Shown here in pieces: positions 1 to 6,130 of a stretch of 22,475 nt of DNA. Location of the stretch: positions 1-22,475 of IMG/VR virus record IMGVR_UViG_3300032677_001012; one strand, 5' to 3'. Position 1 is the first letter of the stretch, and every line of letters begins with the position of its first letter. The notes under the pieces are model-generated. The model was given only the letters and a program-made list of their open reading frames with translations, did not search any database and was not told the origin of the DNA. This stretch comes from a virus. A program made the translations under genes and the position numbers.

Positions 1-509
1 CCTTTGGCATCAAAAATACCTTCGTGTGTAATATGTAAGTCTCCTACACCATTATACTGACTTACATTTGGGCTAATAAGTTGTGCAAAATCGCCATCTG
101 TTGAAATGATAACGTGTTTGGAATCTGGATGAGCTTGTACCCACCCTGCAATTAAATCATCTGCTTCTAAATTAGGATGTTGTAAAATAGTAGCGTTAGT
201 CTTTTCTGTAATAAAGTTTTTAAACTCGTCAAATGCTTCCCAAAATAACTTATCTTCATCTTGTTGTTTTTGAGTCATTGCATCTCGAGTTTCTTGTCTA
301 TTTGCTTTATAAGGCTTATAGACATCTTTACGCCAAGAGCGACCTTCAAGGCAGAATACTACATGAGTGCCGCCAAAGTCTTGCCATGCTTTTTTAATGC
401 TGTTAAAAGTGATATGAAATGCCATACCGAGTTTAATGTCGGCGGTGCCTTGTACTACGTGGCGAGCACGAAAGAACGTGTTAGCAGTATCAACTATAAT
501 ATATGTCAT
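1..509 (-). CDS. rnh: T4-type RNase H / 5'-3' exonuclease (FEN/PIN fold), 3' end cut by window
   Basis: This is the N-terminal 169 residues of a FEN-family 5' nuclease, the T4 RNase H type that removes RNA primers and flaps from the lagging strand. I translated it by hand to the window edge. Visible family motifs are an N-terminal metal-binding Asp (D7 in IIVDTAN), the helical-arch region CLEGRSWRKDVYKPYKANR at about 53-71, the acidic metal cluster LEADD at 114-118, and STDGDFAQL at 136-144. T4 RNase H is about 305 residues, so roughly half the gene is present. The ATG at 509 forms an ATGA overlap with the TGA of the preceding gene, which implies translational coupling. No clamp-binding tail can be judged because the 3' end lies outside the window. 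Confidence 0.88.
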   Translation of the reverse strand, partial: MTYIIVDTANTFFRARHVVQGTADIKLGMAFHITFNSIKKAWQDFGGTHVVFCLEGRSWRKDVYKPYKANRQETRDAMTQKQQDEDKLFWEAFDEFKNFITEKTNATILQHPNLEADDLIAGWVQAHPDSKHVIISTDGDFAQLISPNVSQYNGVGDLHITHEGIFDAK

Positions 510-955
510 TCTACAGATGCTTTTCCGTTACCTAGTTTACTTACATTAATAAAACCCATGCCGCGATTAGTATCTTGGCCTTCGTCGGCTAATACGTTTC
601 TTGCCAAATCTCTGAACCAGCGATCTACTATCTCTTCTTCAGGATCTCCATCGAAACCGTATCCAGCTTGTTTCAATTGTACAATAAACTCTGGGTTCCA
701 GTCAAGCTCAAAGAAGCCATTTCGAATATTATCTTTGTTTACGTGTGTATCCAAAACTGCCACATATGGCTCTCCACGAATCGTTGCACGTTCTTTTGGA
801 GTCTTTTTAGCAAGGTCTGCTTTTTCTTCAGCCTCAACAGCTTCCATTTCGTGGCGCTGTTTGATTCCTTTAACTATTTCTAGTTCTTCTTCAGCTTTTG
901 CTTTAGCGGCTTCGATTTTATCAATGCCGAATATTTTTTTAATTAAGTTTTTCAT
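506..955 (-). CDS. conserved marine-phage protein with N-terminal coiled coil, function unknown
   Basis: The gene encodes 149 residues. I chose the ATG at 955 because an AAGGA Shine-Dalgarno sequence lies six bases upstream. An upstream in-frame Met at 1036 has no such site and would bury the preceding small gene. Residues about 10-60 are rich in Ala, Glu and Lys and should form a charged coiled coil. They are followed by a compact acidic domain with the segment EPYVAVLDTHVNKDN and a C-terminal part containing DEGQDTNRGMGF. I recognise this only as a type of protein that recurs beside rnh in marine T4-like phages; that is from memory. Its stop overlaps the rnh start (ATGA), so a replication-linked role is possible, but nothing in the sequence proves it. 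Confidence 0.7.
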   Translation of the reverse strand: MKNLIKKIFGIDKIEAAKAKAEEELEIVKGIKQRHEMEAVEAEEKADLAKKTPKERATIRGEPYVAVLDTHVNKDNIRNGFFELDWNPEFIVQLKQAGYGFDGDPEEEIVDRWFRDLARNVLADEGQDTNRGMGFINVSKLGNGKASVE

Positions 956-1091
956 TTGTATCCTTACATGTACATTCTCTTCCTTGTCTGCAAAAACCAG
1001 TACAGTTATTTTTTGGAAGACCTTGTAAAAAGCCATAAATTAATACCAACATAATTAACCAACCAACTGCGAGACAAAAATAAAAGAACAT
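939..1091 (-). CDS. 50-residue membrane protein with Cys-rich tail
   Basis: This is a short protein starting at the ATG at 1091, just after the queE stop codon (1093-1095), and overlapping the next gene by 17 bases. Residues 1-21 form one strongly hydrophobic segment, likely a membrane anchor. The C-terminal 25 residues carry four cysteines spaced C-x3-C-x5-C-x-C around the core GFCRQGREC. Similar CNQGRxC-type Cys motifs occur in many tiny phage and plasmid proteins of unknown function; that is recollection, not a search. The Cys set could bind a metal or form disulfides. A longer frame from 1139 runs back into queE and is less likely. Confidence 0.55.
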   Translation of the reverse strand: MFFYFCLAVGWLIMLVLIYGFLQGLPKNNCTGFCRQGRECTCKDTNEKLN

Positions 1092-1092
1092 T

Positions 1093-1944
1093 TTAGGTAC
1101 CCCATTCGTTTTTAAATAAAGGCACTTGTAATCTATCACTATAGCGTAGGCCTGCCTTCATAGCCAACTCTGCTACCCTGCGGTTATTCAGTGTATAGAC
1201 GCTTTCAACTCCGCCTACTGGCATTAGATATACTGGACCTTCAAAACCGTATGCGCGATAAATGTCCATTACTTCTAGTGCTTCGTATGCATCGTCTTCT
1301 GTTGCAACTACAAATTTTAAATATGTATAACCAAGTTCTTGATACTCACAAACAATATCGGGACGAATTGCTTCTTCTCTCTTTTCTCCTGAACAACTTA
1401 GTTTAGCACTAACGGAAAATGTAATTCCTCTATTAAATCCAGCACTTAACGACCACTCTTGTAAATACTCTTTAAATTCTGGAGTAAGTTTTTGAGTTCC
1501 GTTAGTTTCAAATGTGATTTCTTTTAACGGTTTCATATAAACATGATCCAGCAAGTCTGGGTAAGCACGTTGCCAACCTAACAAAGGTTCTCCACCGGTG
1601 ATAACCAAGTGTTCATCTTGCCAACCTTTCCATGGTAGTATTTCTACAATACGTTCTGCAATAGCATTACTAGTTAACATCGGACTTAGATCTTTGAATC
1701 TAGGATGCCAACTAGCATAGCTATCACAGCCTGTGCTTACTAATGGCAATTCTTCGTATTTTGTAAAATGCTGTTTTACTTCCGCAATTTCATCTGCTTC
1801 GGTGCTAAGTTTGCCACGTGGCATACCGAAGCCCTTACAAGAAAAATTGCAGCCAAAAGTTCTAAGAAACACGCTAGGTACTCCCATATATCTACCCTCG
1901 CCCTGTATAGAGTAGAAAAGTTCCGCTATCTTAATCTTTGACAT
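1093..1944 (-). CDS. queE: QueE-like 7-carboxy-7-deazaguanine synthase (radical SAM)
   Basis: QueE converts 6-carboxytetrahydropterin to 7-carboxy-7-deazaguanine, the ring-contraction step of preQ0 synthesis. The 283 residues begin with the family signature YSIQGEG (11-17) and contain GVPSVFLRTFGCNFSC (21-36), ITGGEPLLGW (115-124, the SAM-binding GGE motif) and TFETNGT (144-150). The usual radical-SAM CX3CX2C is not intact. C32 and C36 are present, the third position is not Cys, and the next cysteine is C73 in STGCDSY, about 36 residues later. The start at 1944 has an AAAGGA site whose bases are encoded by the end of the upstream endonuclease gene (14-base overlap). The first 23 codons are an almost fully recoded version of a remnant at 3637-3711. 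folE upstream belongs to the same pathway. Confidence 0.88.
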   Translation of the reverse strand: MSKIKIAELFYSIQGEGRYMGVPSVFLRTFGCNFSCKGFGMPRGKLSTEADEIAEVKQHFTKYEELPLVSTGCDSYASWHPRFKDLSPMLTSNAIAERIVEILPWKGWQDEHLVITGGEPLLGWQRAYPDLLDHVYMKPLKEITFETNGTQKLTPEFKEYLQEWSLSAGFNRGITFSVSAKLSCSGEKREEAIRPDIVCEYQELGYTYLKFVVATEDDAYEALEVMDIYRAYGFEGPVYLMPVGGVESVYTLNNRRVAELAMKAGLRYSDRLQVPLFKNEWGT

Positions 1945-2581
1945 TTGTATCCTTTATTATTTCAAAACCTAATTCTCTTGGCGTTTTACCTCTCCAGTTT
2001 TTAGGAGTTCGCCTACCTTGTAAGTTTAACACATTATCTAACGATTGTAAATACTTTCGAAGAGTATTACCGTCCGTTATTACTTCTATATTGCCTAAAT
2101 CTCGCAATCTCTTGCCTTCTGTAATAGCATCCAATCCCGTATCAAAAATACCCCAAGGCGTTTTTATTTGTCCTTTGAATTGGTAGTTGTTCCTACCGGC
2201 AGTTTTTTTCTTACCTTCATACCAAGCATCCGTTTTAGTTTTTGGTTTATTCATATTGGATGTGTCTTTAATTTTCCAAGTTTTACCTAACTGTCCAGTT
2301 CCTACTAAACCACCATCGCCCTTTTCTTCTGTTAGATTTGCCCAGGTATAATCATCTACTACATTGTATAATTTGGAATAATACAGCCCTGCTTCTTGTA
2401 ATTCTTCTTTAGTAGCATATTCACCTATTATACAAGTTATGATATGCGACTTATGTTTCTTAATGTGATTTAACCATCTAACTCCGGAGCCTGTGTATAG
2501 ATACGGATTTTTCTTACCACTTGTTTTACACAGATATTTGAGCCCGGTGTTCATACATTTTTTAATCATCAAGTAGTTCAT
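1931..2581 (-). CDS. putative homing endonuclease, degenerate GIY-YIG-like type
   Basis: The 216-residue protein resembles free-standing phage endonucleases. Its N-terminus reads GLKYLCKTSGKKNPYLYTGSG (13-33), followed by a basic helix (WLNHIKKH) and TWANLTEEKGDGGLVG, a pattern I know from phage GIY-YIG-like or Seg-type proteins. The middle and C-terminus contain short repeated DNA-binding-like segments rich in Lys and Arg (KTDAWYEGKKKTAGRNN, GKTPRELGFE). The ATG at 2581 has a strong GGAGGG site. That site lies in a hairpin whose loop carries a late-promoter-like sequence (see 2583-2619). The last codons overlap the queE start and supply its Shine-Dalgarno sequence. With the HNH gene upstream it forms an island inserted in queE. 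The endonuclease family assignment rests on pattern recognition only. Confidence 0.65.
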   Translation of the reverse strand: MNYLMIKKCMNTGLKYLCKTSGKKNPYLYTGSGVRWLNHIKKHKSHIITCIIGEYATKEELQEAGLYYSKLYNVVDDYTWANLTEEKGDGGLVGTGQLGKTWKIKDTSNMNKPKTKTDAWYEGKKKTAGRNNYQFKGQIKTPWGIFDTGLDAITEGKRLRDLGNIEVITDGNTLRKYLQSLDNVLNLQGRRTPKNWRGKTPRELGFEIIKDTNVKD

Positions 2582-2582
2582 C

Positions 2583-2619
2583 TTAAACCCTCCACACTTA
2601 TTTATGTGTTAAGGGTTAA
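2583..2619 (-). promoter_or_regulatory. hairpin sequestering the endonuclease RBS, with embedded late-promoter-like sequence
   Basis: On the minus strand, the arm TTAACCCT (2619-2612) pairs with AGGGTTTAA (2591-2583) with one bulged U. Inside it ACAC (2609-2606) pairs with GTGT (2597-2594), closing an 8-nt loop. The GGAGGG Shine-Dalgarno sequence (2593-2588) of the gene starting at 2581 is inside the 3' arm. CATAAATA (2606-2599), one mismatch from the T4 late promoter TATAAATA, spans the loop. A transcript starting about 6-7 nt downstream of it would lack the 5' arm and expose the ribosome site. T4 I-TevI is known to be controlled this way. Confidence 0.55.
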
Positions 2620-2631
2620 AAGCCACCGCAT

Positions 2632-3621
2632 TTAGAGTTCCTTTAATGTTTTACAATTATCTCCGTGCCATCTATTGTAGTTCGATACAACCGCAATTTT
2701 ACCACAATGTTCGCACGATTTAGTAGGACGAACAATTCCAGTCATTCGCTCACTCATTTGTTTTTTCCAGTTATCGGATTTGGGCATCTTACACCCTCTT
2801 AATGCCCCTTGACGAATTTTTTCTTTTGCTTCATCAGATACGACTCTATTTTTTAATGCTTCTTTTCTTTTTAATATTGTTTCAGCAGAATAAATTTCGT
2901 GTTCTTTTTTCCCACGTTTTGCCGCCGCACATTTTTCCATTATAGCAGGATCGCGTTTAACGCCTCTTCTTGAATCTGCCTGTTTTTGTAATAGTGATTT
3001 GCCTTCCGGAGTTTCTAAAAATGCTCGCCGTTTGGTCTTCATCATTTCTTTGTATTCTGGGTCAGCCCATCGTGCTAATGCGGCCTCTTTTTTTCTCTTA
3101 GTGCCGTCCGCAGTCATTTTGAGTTTTTTGCCCCAGTTAGGATTTTCGGGACCTTTCTTAAACTCTTTTAACTTACTTTTCTCGCCAATCTTCTTTTTAG
3201 ATTCTTCTGAGTGTTTTCGTCCGACCCAAGTTCCGCCTTCTCTGGCATACTTCTCTTTTAACATTTGAGAATAGTGTGTTCTAAATGTTTCATAAATCCT
3301 ACTGGAAATTGTATAGGTATGATTTACGCCGCGTTCCTTAGTAGTCATTTTGTTAATGAATGTATTAAACGCAAATGCCATTTTGCTACCGTATATGCCT
3401 TCAAACTTCATTTTCCATAACAATGCGTGAGCAATGTAATGTTCTCGGGCAGTTAGTTGAACGACGTTTGATTTGATATTATCGCCTCCAAAACTACGAG
3501 GAATAATATGATGTGTTTCTTTATATCCCTGTATCGGACCTCGTAGTTGTGCTTTGTGTATAAGGTTATTATACCACTTGCTATATTTGCTTTCTACAAA
3601 TTTTACGGGCCAATTTATCAT
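2632..3621 (-). CDS. HNH homing endonuclease with NUMOD3-like repeats and C-terminal zinc finger
   Basis: A 329-residue HNH endonuclease of the phage homing type. The HNH core is ETHHIIPRSFGGDN (35-48) followed by NVVQLTAREHYIAHALLW (52-69). The long basic C-terminal half carries several NUMOD3-like DNA-binding segments, for example GRKHSEESKKKIGEKSK, ENPNWGKK and VSDEAKEKIRQGALRG. It ends with a Cys/His cluster, CEHCG followed by H and C near the C-terminus, which may bind zinc. No good Shine-Dalgarno site precedes the ATG at 3621. The stop of the 24-codon queE remnant lies 15 bases upstream, so reinitiation after that remnant is a plausible route of translation. The gene sits exactly where the queE remnant breaks off, which suggests queE codon 23 is at or near its homing site. 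Confidence 0.85.
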   Translation of the reverse strand: MINWPVKFVESKYSKWYNNLIHKAQLRGPIQGYKETHHIIPRSFGGDNIKSNVVQLTAREHYIAHALLWKMKFEGIYGSKMAFAFNTFINKMTTKERGVNHTYTISSRIYETFRTHYSQMLKEKYAREGGTWVGRKHSEESKKKIGEKSKLKEFKKGPENPNWGKKLKMTADGTKRKKEAALARWADPEYKEMMKTKRRAFLETPEGKSLLQKQADSRRGVKRDPAIMEKCAAAKRGKKEHEIYSAETILKRKEALKNRVVSDEAKEKIRQGALRGCKMPKSDNWKKQMSERMTGIVRPTKSCEHCGKIAVVSNYNRWHGDNCKTLKEL

Positions 3622-3636
3622 CGATGTTAAGCAGAA

Positions 3637-3711
3637 TTAGAACGGTACACCCATGTAACGTCCTTCTCCTTGAATTGAATAAAACAATTCAGCTACTTTT
3701 AATTTACTCAT
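3637..3711 (-). pseudogene. queE': in-place 5' remnant of queE (24 codons)
   Basis: The minus strand encodes 24 residues matching the QueE N-terminus at 21 of the first 23 positions (YSIQGEGRYMGVP identical, two conservative changes), then runs into a TAA at 3639. Its ATG overlaps the end of the upstream gene (stop 3704-3706) by 8 bases, a typical ancestral phage junction, so this is probably the original queE start. Compared with the complete queE at 1944, 19 of 23 codons differ, 17 of them synonymously. The homology ends at the GTACC of codons 22-23. The peptide is too short to be an enzyme. It may still be translated and feed ribosomes to the HNH gene. Confidence 0.85.
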
Positions 3712-3934
3712 CTTCGTCTTTCTCTAAAAATTGTGAAACTTGATCTTCGGCATCTTGAATACTGTCTGCCCATACTGTAAATGTAGCAATTCCTTTACTA
3801 GCACTAATATCAAATGGAACTGTACCGCTAGGCAACCAATTAAGTCCGACTTCGCGTTTAATCTCAAACTTATTTAGGTCTGTAGTTTTCATGCGATAAA
3901 TTAATTCGTCAGTTATTTGTTTGGCGTTTTGCAT
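3704..3934 (-). CDS. 76-residue protein of unknown function
   Basis: A small soluble protein starting at the ATG at 3934, which has an AGAAAGGA site at good spacing. It overlaps the preceding gene by 26 bases. No membrane segment or known motif is visible. The sequence predicts a small mixed alpha/beta fold (GIATFTVWADSIQDAEDQVSQF) with an acidic tail ending EKDEDE. The last bases also encode the start of the ancestral queE remnant, so this gene was once the immediate upstream neighbour of queE. Position between folE and queE hints at the same operon, but no function can be inferred from residues. Confidence 0.6.
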   Translation of the reverse strand: MQNAKQITDELIYRMKTTDLNKFEIKREVGLNWLPSGTVPFDISASKGIATFTVWADSIQDAEDQVSQFLEKDEDE

Positions 3935-4265
3935 CTTGTTCCTTTCTAAATTGTGCTACATCTTCAACAGCACTCAATAATGTATGAGCATAGTTAAATG
4001 CTTGTTGTCGACGCATAATTACAGCAGATTCTGTATCAATATAGCCTTTAGTTAACAATGTCCAAATAGCATGCCAGCGAGTCTTGCTCCACCAATTACT
4101 TTTTACAGTTGTGTAGATAGTAACACTAACTTCGTGGTCATCTGCTTCTACCCACATATTGTGATTGTGACTTTCGTCACCACATGTACATGCAACTCTA
4201 TAGACTTTACTATTACCCCAGTCGTTAGTTTGCATAATGCCTTCAGCCGGCGTTTGGTACATCAT
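3909..4265 (-). CDS. 118-residue phage-conserved protein of unknown function
   Basis: The ATG at 4265 overlaps the folE stop in an ATGA junction; a second ATG follows at 4262. The N-terminal half has VACTCGDESHNHNMWVEADD, a Cys/His-rich stretch (C-x-C plus HxH) that could bind a metal. A Trp-rich segment (NWWSKTRWHAIWTLL) and an Arg/Gln-rich helix (MRRQQAFNYAHTLL) follow. I have a sense that this protein recurs in marine phage genomes but know no function. Coupling to folE suggests it is expressed with the deazaguanine genes. Confidence 0.6.
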   Translation of the reverse strand: MMYQTPAEGIMQTNDWGNSKVYRVACTCGDESHNHNMWVEADDHEVSVTIYTTVKSNWWSKTRWHAIWTLLTKGYIDTESAVIMRRQQAFNYAHTLLSAVEDVAQFRKEQDAKRQTNN

Positions 4266-4990
4266 TTTGAAGCATACTCCTGTTGCATCTTGATATTATC
4301 AAAGAATTCTTTCTTTGTACCGTGGTCGTCTTTAAACGCACCTTTTAATACTGTAGTCTGCGTTAGACTACTCTTAGCCATAATGCCGCGATTCTCACAG
4401 CATCCGTGAGTCATTTGAATATAAACTCCTAAGTCTGTGGCTCCTGTGGCTTTTTGTATTTCCCTAGCAATATCATTACAAAGTTCCTCCTGGAGAGTTC
4501 CACGTCGGGCACACCACTGTGCGATTCTTGTGTACTTAGATAATCCGATAAGTTTTTGAGCGGCAATAATGCCAATATAAGCAACACCAGTAACGGGTTG
4601 GTGATGATGGCTACACATACTACGAAGCTCACTACGGACAACCAACATACCTTCGTAACGGTCCTCCGAATCATTTGGAAATGCTGTTGCGTCTGGTGCT
4701 GGTTCATATCTTCCACTCATTATTTCATTAAAGTACATTTTAGCTAGACGCTTCGCAGTACCATGCGAGTTTGGATCTGTTTCTCTATCAATTAGTAGTG
4801 TATCTAATACAGTTTCAAAAGCCTTAGTAGCTTCTTCGATTAAGACTTCTTTTTGTTCTTCGTCAACATACTCGCTAATATTGTCGCCAGCCCAGAAGCG
4901 TACATTGTGCTTTTTCATTTGATCTCGAATAGCTAGATGCAAAGGTCTGCCTTCGTCTTCTTTGGTATTATATGTCATTGATTCAGTCAT
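4262..4990 (-). CDS. folE: GTP cyclohydrolase I (FolE)
   Basis: FolE converts GTP to 7,8-dihydroneopterin triphosphate, the entry step to folate and to preQ0/7-deazaguanine. The 242 residues contain the zinc-site signature RSMCSHHHQP (123-132), with C126 and H129 as expected ligands. The GLSKYTRIAQW core (149-159) and THGCCENRG (194-202), with C197 as third ligand, also match, and RLAKMYFNE (81-89) matches the family helix. Length is close to bacterial FolE (about 220), with an N-terminal extension. The start at 4990 has an AAGGA site six bases upstream. A sigma70-like promoter lies directly before the gene (5010-5038), making this the first gene of its transcription unit. With queE and dpdA in the window, the deazaguanine role is more likely than folate supply. 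Confidence 0.93.
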   Translation of the reverse strand: MTESMTYNTKEDEGRPLHLAIRDQMKKHNVRFWAGDNISEYVDEEQKEVLIEEATKAFETVLDTLLIDRETDPNSHGTAKRLAKMYFNEIMSGRYEPAPDATAFPNDSEDRYEGMLVVRSELRSMCSHHHQPVTGVAYIGIIAAQKLIGLSKYTRIAQWCARRGTLQEELCNDIAREIQKATGATDLGVYIQMTHGCCENRGIMAKSSLTQTTVLKGAFKDDHGTKKEFFDNIKMQQEYASK

Positions 4991-5009
4991 TATTATTCCT
5001 TATAGTGCT

Positions 5010-5038
5010 ATTATATAGGTTTATTTAGGCGATTGCAA
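5010..5038 (-). promoter_or_regulatory. sigma70-type promoter before folE
   Basis: On the minus strand the -35 TTGCAA (5038-5033) and the perfect -10 TATAAT (5015-5010) are separated by exactly 17 bases. The expected start near 5003 gives a leader of about 13 nt that contains the AAGGA ribosome site. The -35 box lies within the last codons of the upstream gene. Three other gene starts in the window have the same arrangement. Confidence 0.7.
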
Positions 5039-5239
5039 TATTTTTTCTGCTCGAAGGTTACGACAAGTTTCTTTAACTTGTACAGGATAATCAGGACTAA
5101 TTTCTGCAATTGAGCAATCATATTTGACAACTATATGCGGGTGTGTATAATTACAATAGAACGCAAATGCTACACCTAAAATTCCTACTACTAATGCTAT
5201 ATAAAAATCTAAATTTTGTCGCTTAATAATACTTTGCAT
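5021..5239 (-). CDS. small single-pass membrane protein
   Basis: Seventy-two residues with one predicted membrane helix at about 12-28 (YIALVVGILGVAFAFYC) and a polar C-terminal domain containing YDCSIAEISPDYPVQVKETCRNLR. The two cysteines of that domain could form a disulfide outside the membrane. The YDCSxAEISPD pattern is one I associate with a small protein common in marine phages; function unknown. It overlaps the preceding gene by 31 bases, and the last codons contain the -35 box of the folE promoter, so it ends its transcription unit. Confidence 0.65.
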   Translation of the reverse strand: MQSIIKRQNLDFYIALVVGILGVAFAFYCNYTHPHIVVKYDCSIAEISPDYPVQVKETCRNLRAEKILQSPK

Positions 5240-5421
5240 AATTGATAATCCTTTTTTGATTTAAAACGAAACAACATACAATCTTCGTAAGGATGACTTG
5301 TAAATCGTTCACCCGGCAAGCCAAAAACTTCTATTACATCAGCACATGCTTCGTTCCACCATTTGTTATCTTGATTATGCCATGGAATTTTAAGTTCCCA
5401 AAGCACGTCAGTTTCTTGCAT
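5209..5421 (-). CDS. 70-residue phage protein of unknown function
   Basis: The start at 5421 is preferred because AAAGG lies six bases upstream and it gives a 14-base overlap with the HIT gene. A further in-frame ATG at 5457 would lengthen the overlap and has no clear site. The protein is soluble, with ELKIPWHNQDNKWWNEACADVIEVFGLPGERF and a basic/aromatic tail. It resembles a small family I have seen in marine phage genomes, but no activity is known to me and no catalytic motif is visible. Confidence 0.6.
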   Translation of the reverse strand: MQETDVLWELKIPWHNQDNKWWNEACADVIEVFGLPGERFTSHPYEDCMLFRFKSKKDYQLCKVLLSDKI

Positions 5422-5782
5422 AATTGCCTTTTTCTGGAATAACGTGCCGAACTCCACCGCGTGGATCTTGCATGTCTCCCTTGCGTCTTGGGATCATGTG
5501 TACATGAGGATACATTATTGTTTGGCCAGCAGCCTCCCCAACATTTTGGCCGACGTTAAATGCGTCCCATTTTTCCGATGCAACGCCGTCGAATCCGAAT
5601 TTGTAAGCGGCTTTGTAGCACTCCCAGAGACTATGACCTTCGAGGCTGGTAGGCACAAATAACAAATGCCCTTCGGTAACTGGATATGCATCTCGGAAGA
5701 CCCAAAAGTCTTTTGTTCTGTATTCAATTTCTTTCCAGGGTACTGTTTTTTCATCAAGCGCCTTTGTTAGTTCGTTCTGCAC
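5408..5782 (-). CDS. HIT-family nucleotide hydrolase/transferase
   Basis: The 124-residue protein carries the histidine-triad signature near its C-terminus, YPHVHMIPRRKGD (92-104), in which HxHxxPR replaces the classical HxHxHxx ending. The N-terminal strand region FRDAYPVTEGHLLFVPTS (29-46) is also typical of HIT proteins, which hydrolyse or transfer nucleotidyl groups. The substrate cannot be told. Translation appears to begin at a GTG (5782), since GAGG stands six bases upstream and no ATG fits. The gene overlaps its upstream neighbour by 29 bases and its downstream one by 14. Confidence 0.8.
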   Translation of the reverse strand: MQNELTKALDEKTVPWKEIEYRTKDFWVFRDAYPVTEGHLLFVPTSLEGHSLWECYKAAYKFGFDGVASEKWDAFNVGQNVGEAAGQTIMYPHVHMIPRRKGDMQDPRGGVRHVIPEKGNYARN

Positions 5783-5933
5783 GTTCTGCCTCTTTCAATT
5801 CATCTTTTAAATAATCGACATAGTCAATTAGCATTGAAATTTTACGGTCGTTTCCTGCTTCAGCCCGCAATGTATCAATATCTTTATTAACTACAGTAAT
5901 TTTTTCTGATAATTCTTTTGAAGTTAATGTCAT
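5754..5933 (-). CDS. 59-residue coiled-coil protein of unknown function
   Basis: A complete small frame translated by hand: it starts at the ATG at 5933, which forms an ATGA overlap with the stop of the upstream membrane-protein gene, and ends at a TGA at 5754-5756 inside the HIT gene. It is helical and highly charged (KELSEKITVVNKDIDTLRAE, then DYLKDELKEAERAERTNK), so a short coiled coil is likely. There is no hydrophobic segment or catalytic motif. Tight overlaps at both ends argue that it is a real gene. Confidence 0.6.
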   Translation of the reverse strand: MTLTSKELSEKITVVNKDIDTLRAEAGNDRKISMLIDYVDYLKDELKEAERAERTNKGA

Positions 5934-6130
5934 TTTCTAAATTTCCCTGCAACGCTACCACCAAACAACACAGTAAAAGCCAACCAAGTTTGCCAATTTA
6001 ACGGTATGTTTAGATATTCTGGAAATAATGTATTCAGTGCCCAAATACCTATGATAGGACCAATAGCAAGTGCAATTATAATAAGTGCAATTCCAAACAA
6101 CAATTTAATTACTGAACTAGTTAACGACAT
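5930..6130 (-). CDS. small two-segment membrane protein
   Basis: Sixty-six residues from the ATG at 6130, which follows a GGAGG site about nine bases upstream. It overlaps the phosphoribosyltransferase stop by 10 bases. Hydrophobic segments lie at about 8-30 (LLFGIALIIIALAIGPIIGIWAL) and 46-60 (WLAFTVLFGGSVAG), separated by the polar turn NTLFPEYLNIPLNW. Small proteins with this WALNTLFP layout are common in marine phages and have no assigned role. A longer start at 6166 lacks a ribosome site. Confidence 0.65.
   Translation of the reverse strand: MSLTSSVIKLLFGIALIIIALAIGPIIGIWALNTLFPEYLNIPLNWQTWLAFTVLFGGSVAGKFRK

Noticed and set aside
48-60. TATAAT on the minus strand inside rnh
   Set aside because: Within a coding region, with no -35 partner and no gene start nearby.
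261-1028. Long plus-strand open frame of 255 codons
   Set aside because: It lies antisense to rnh and the 149-residue gene, has low-complexity Ser/Phe-rich translation with no domain, and opposes a fully minus-strand region.
1880-3660. Group I intron splitting queE with two internal endonuclease genes
   Set aside because: The downstream queE has its own complete 5' end, start codon and ribosome site, so splicing is not needed, and I see no intron core or exon-joining layout.
4429-4716. Minus-strand frame of 95 codons within folE, partly hydrophobic
   Set aside because: A shadow frame of folE; no ribosome site and no recognisable family.
5020-5032. CCTAAATA shared by the folE and clamp promoter spacers as a possible second promoter motif
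   Set aside because: Only two occurrences in AT-rich spacer DNA; not enough to call a motif.
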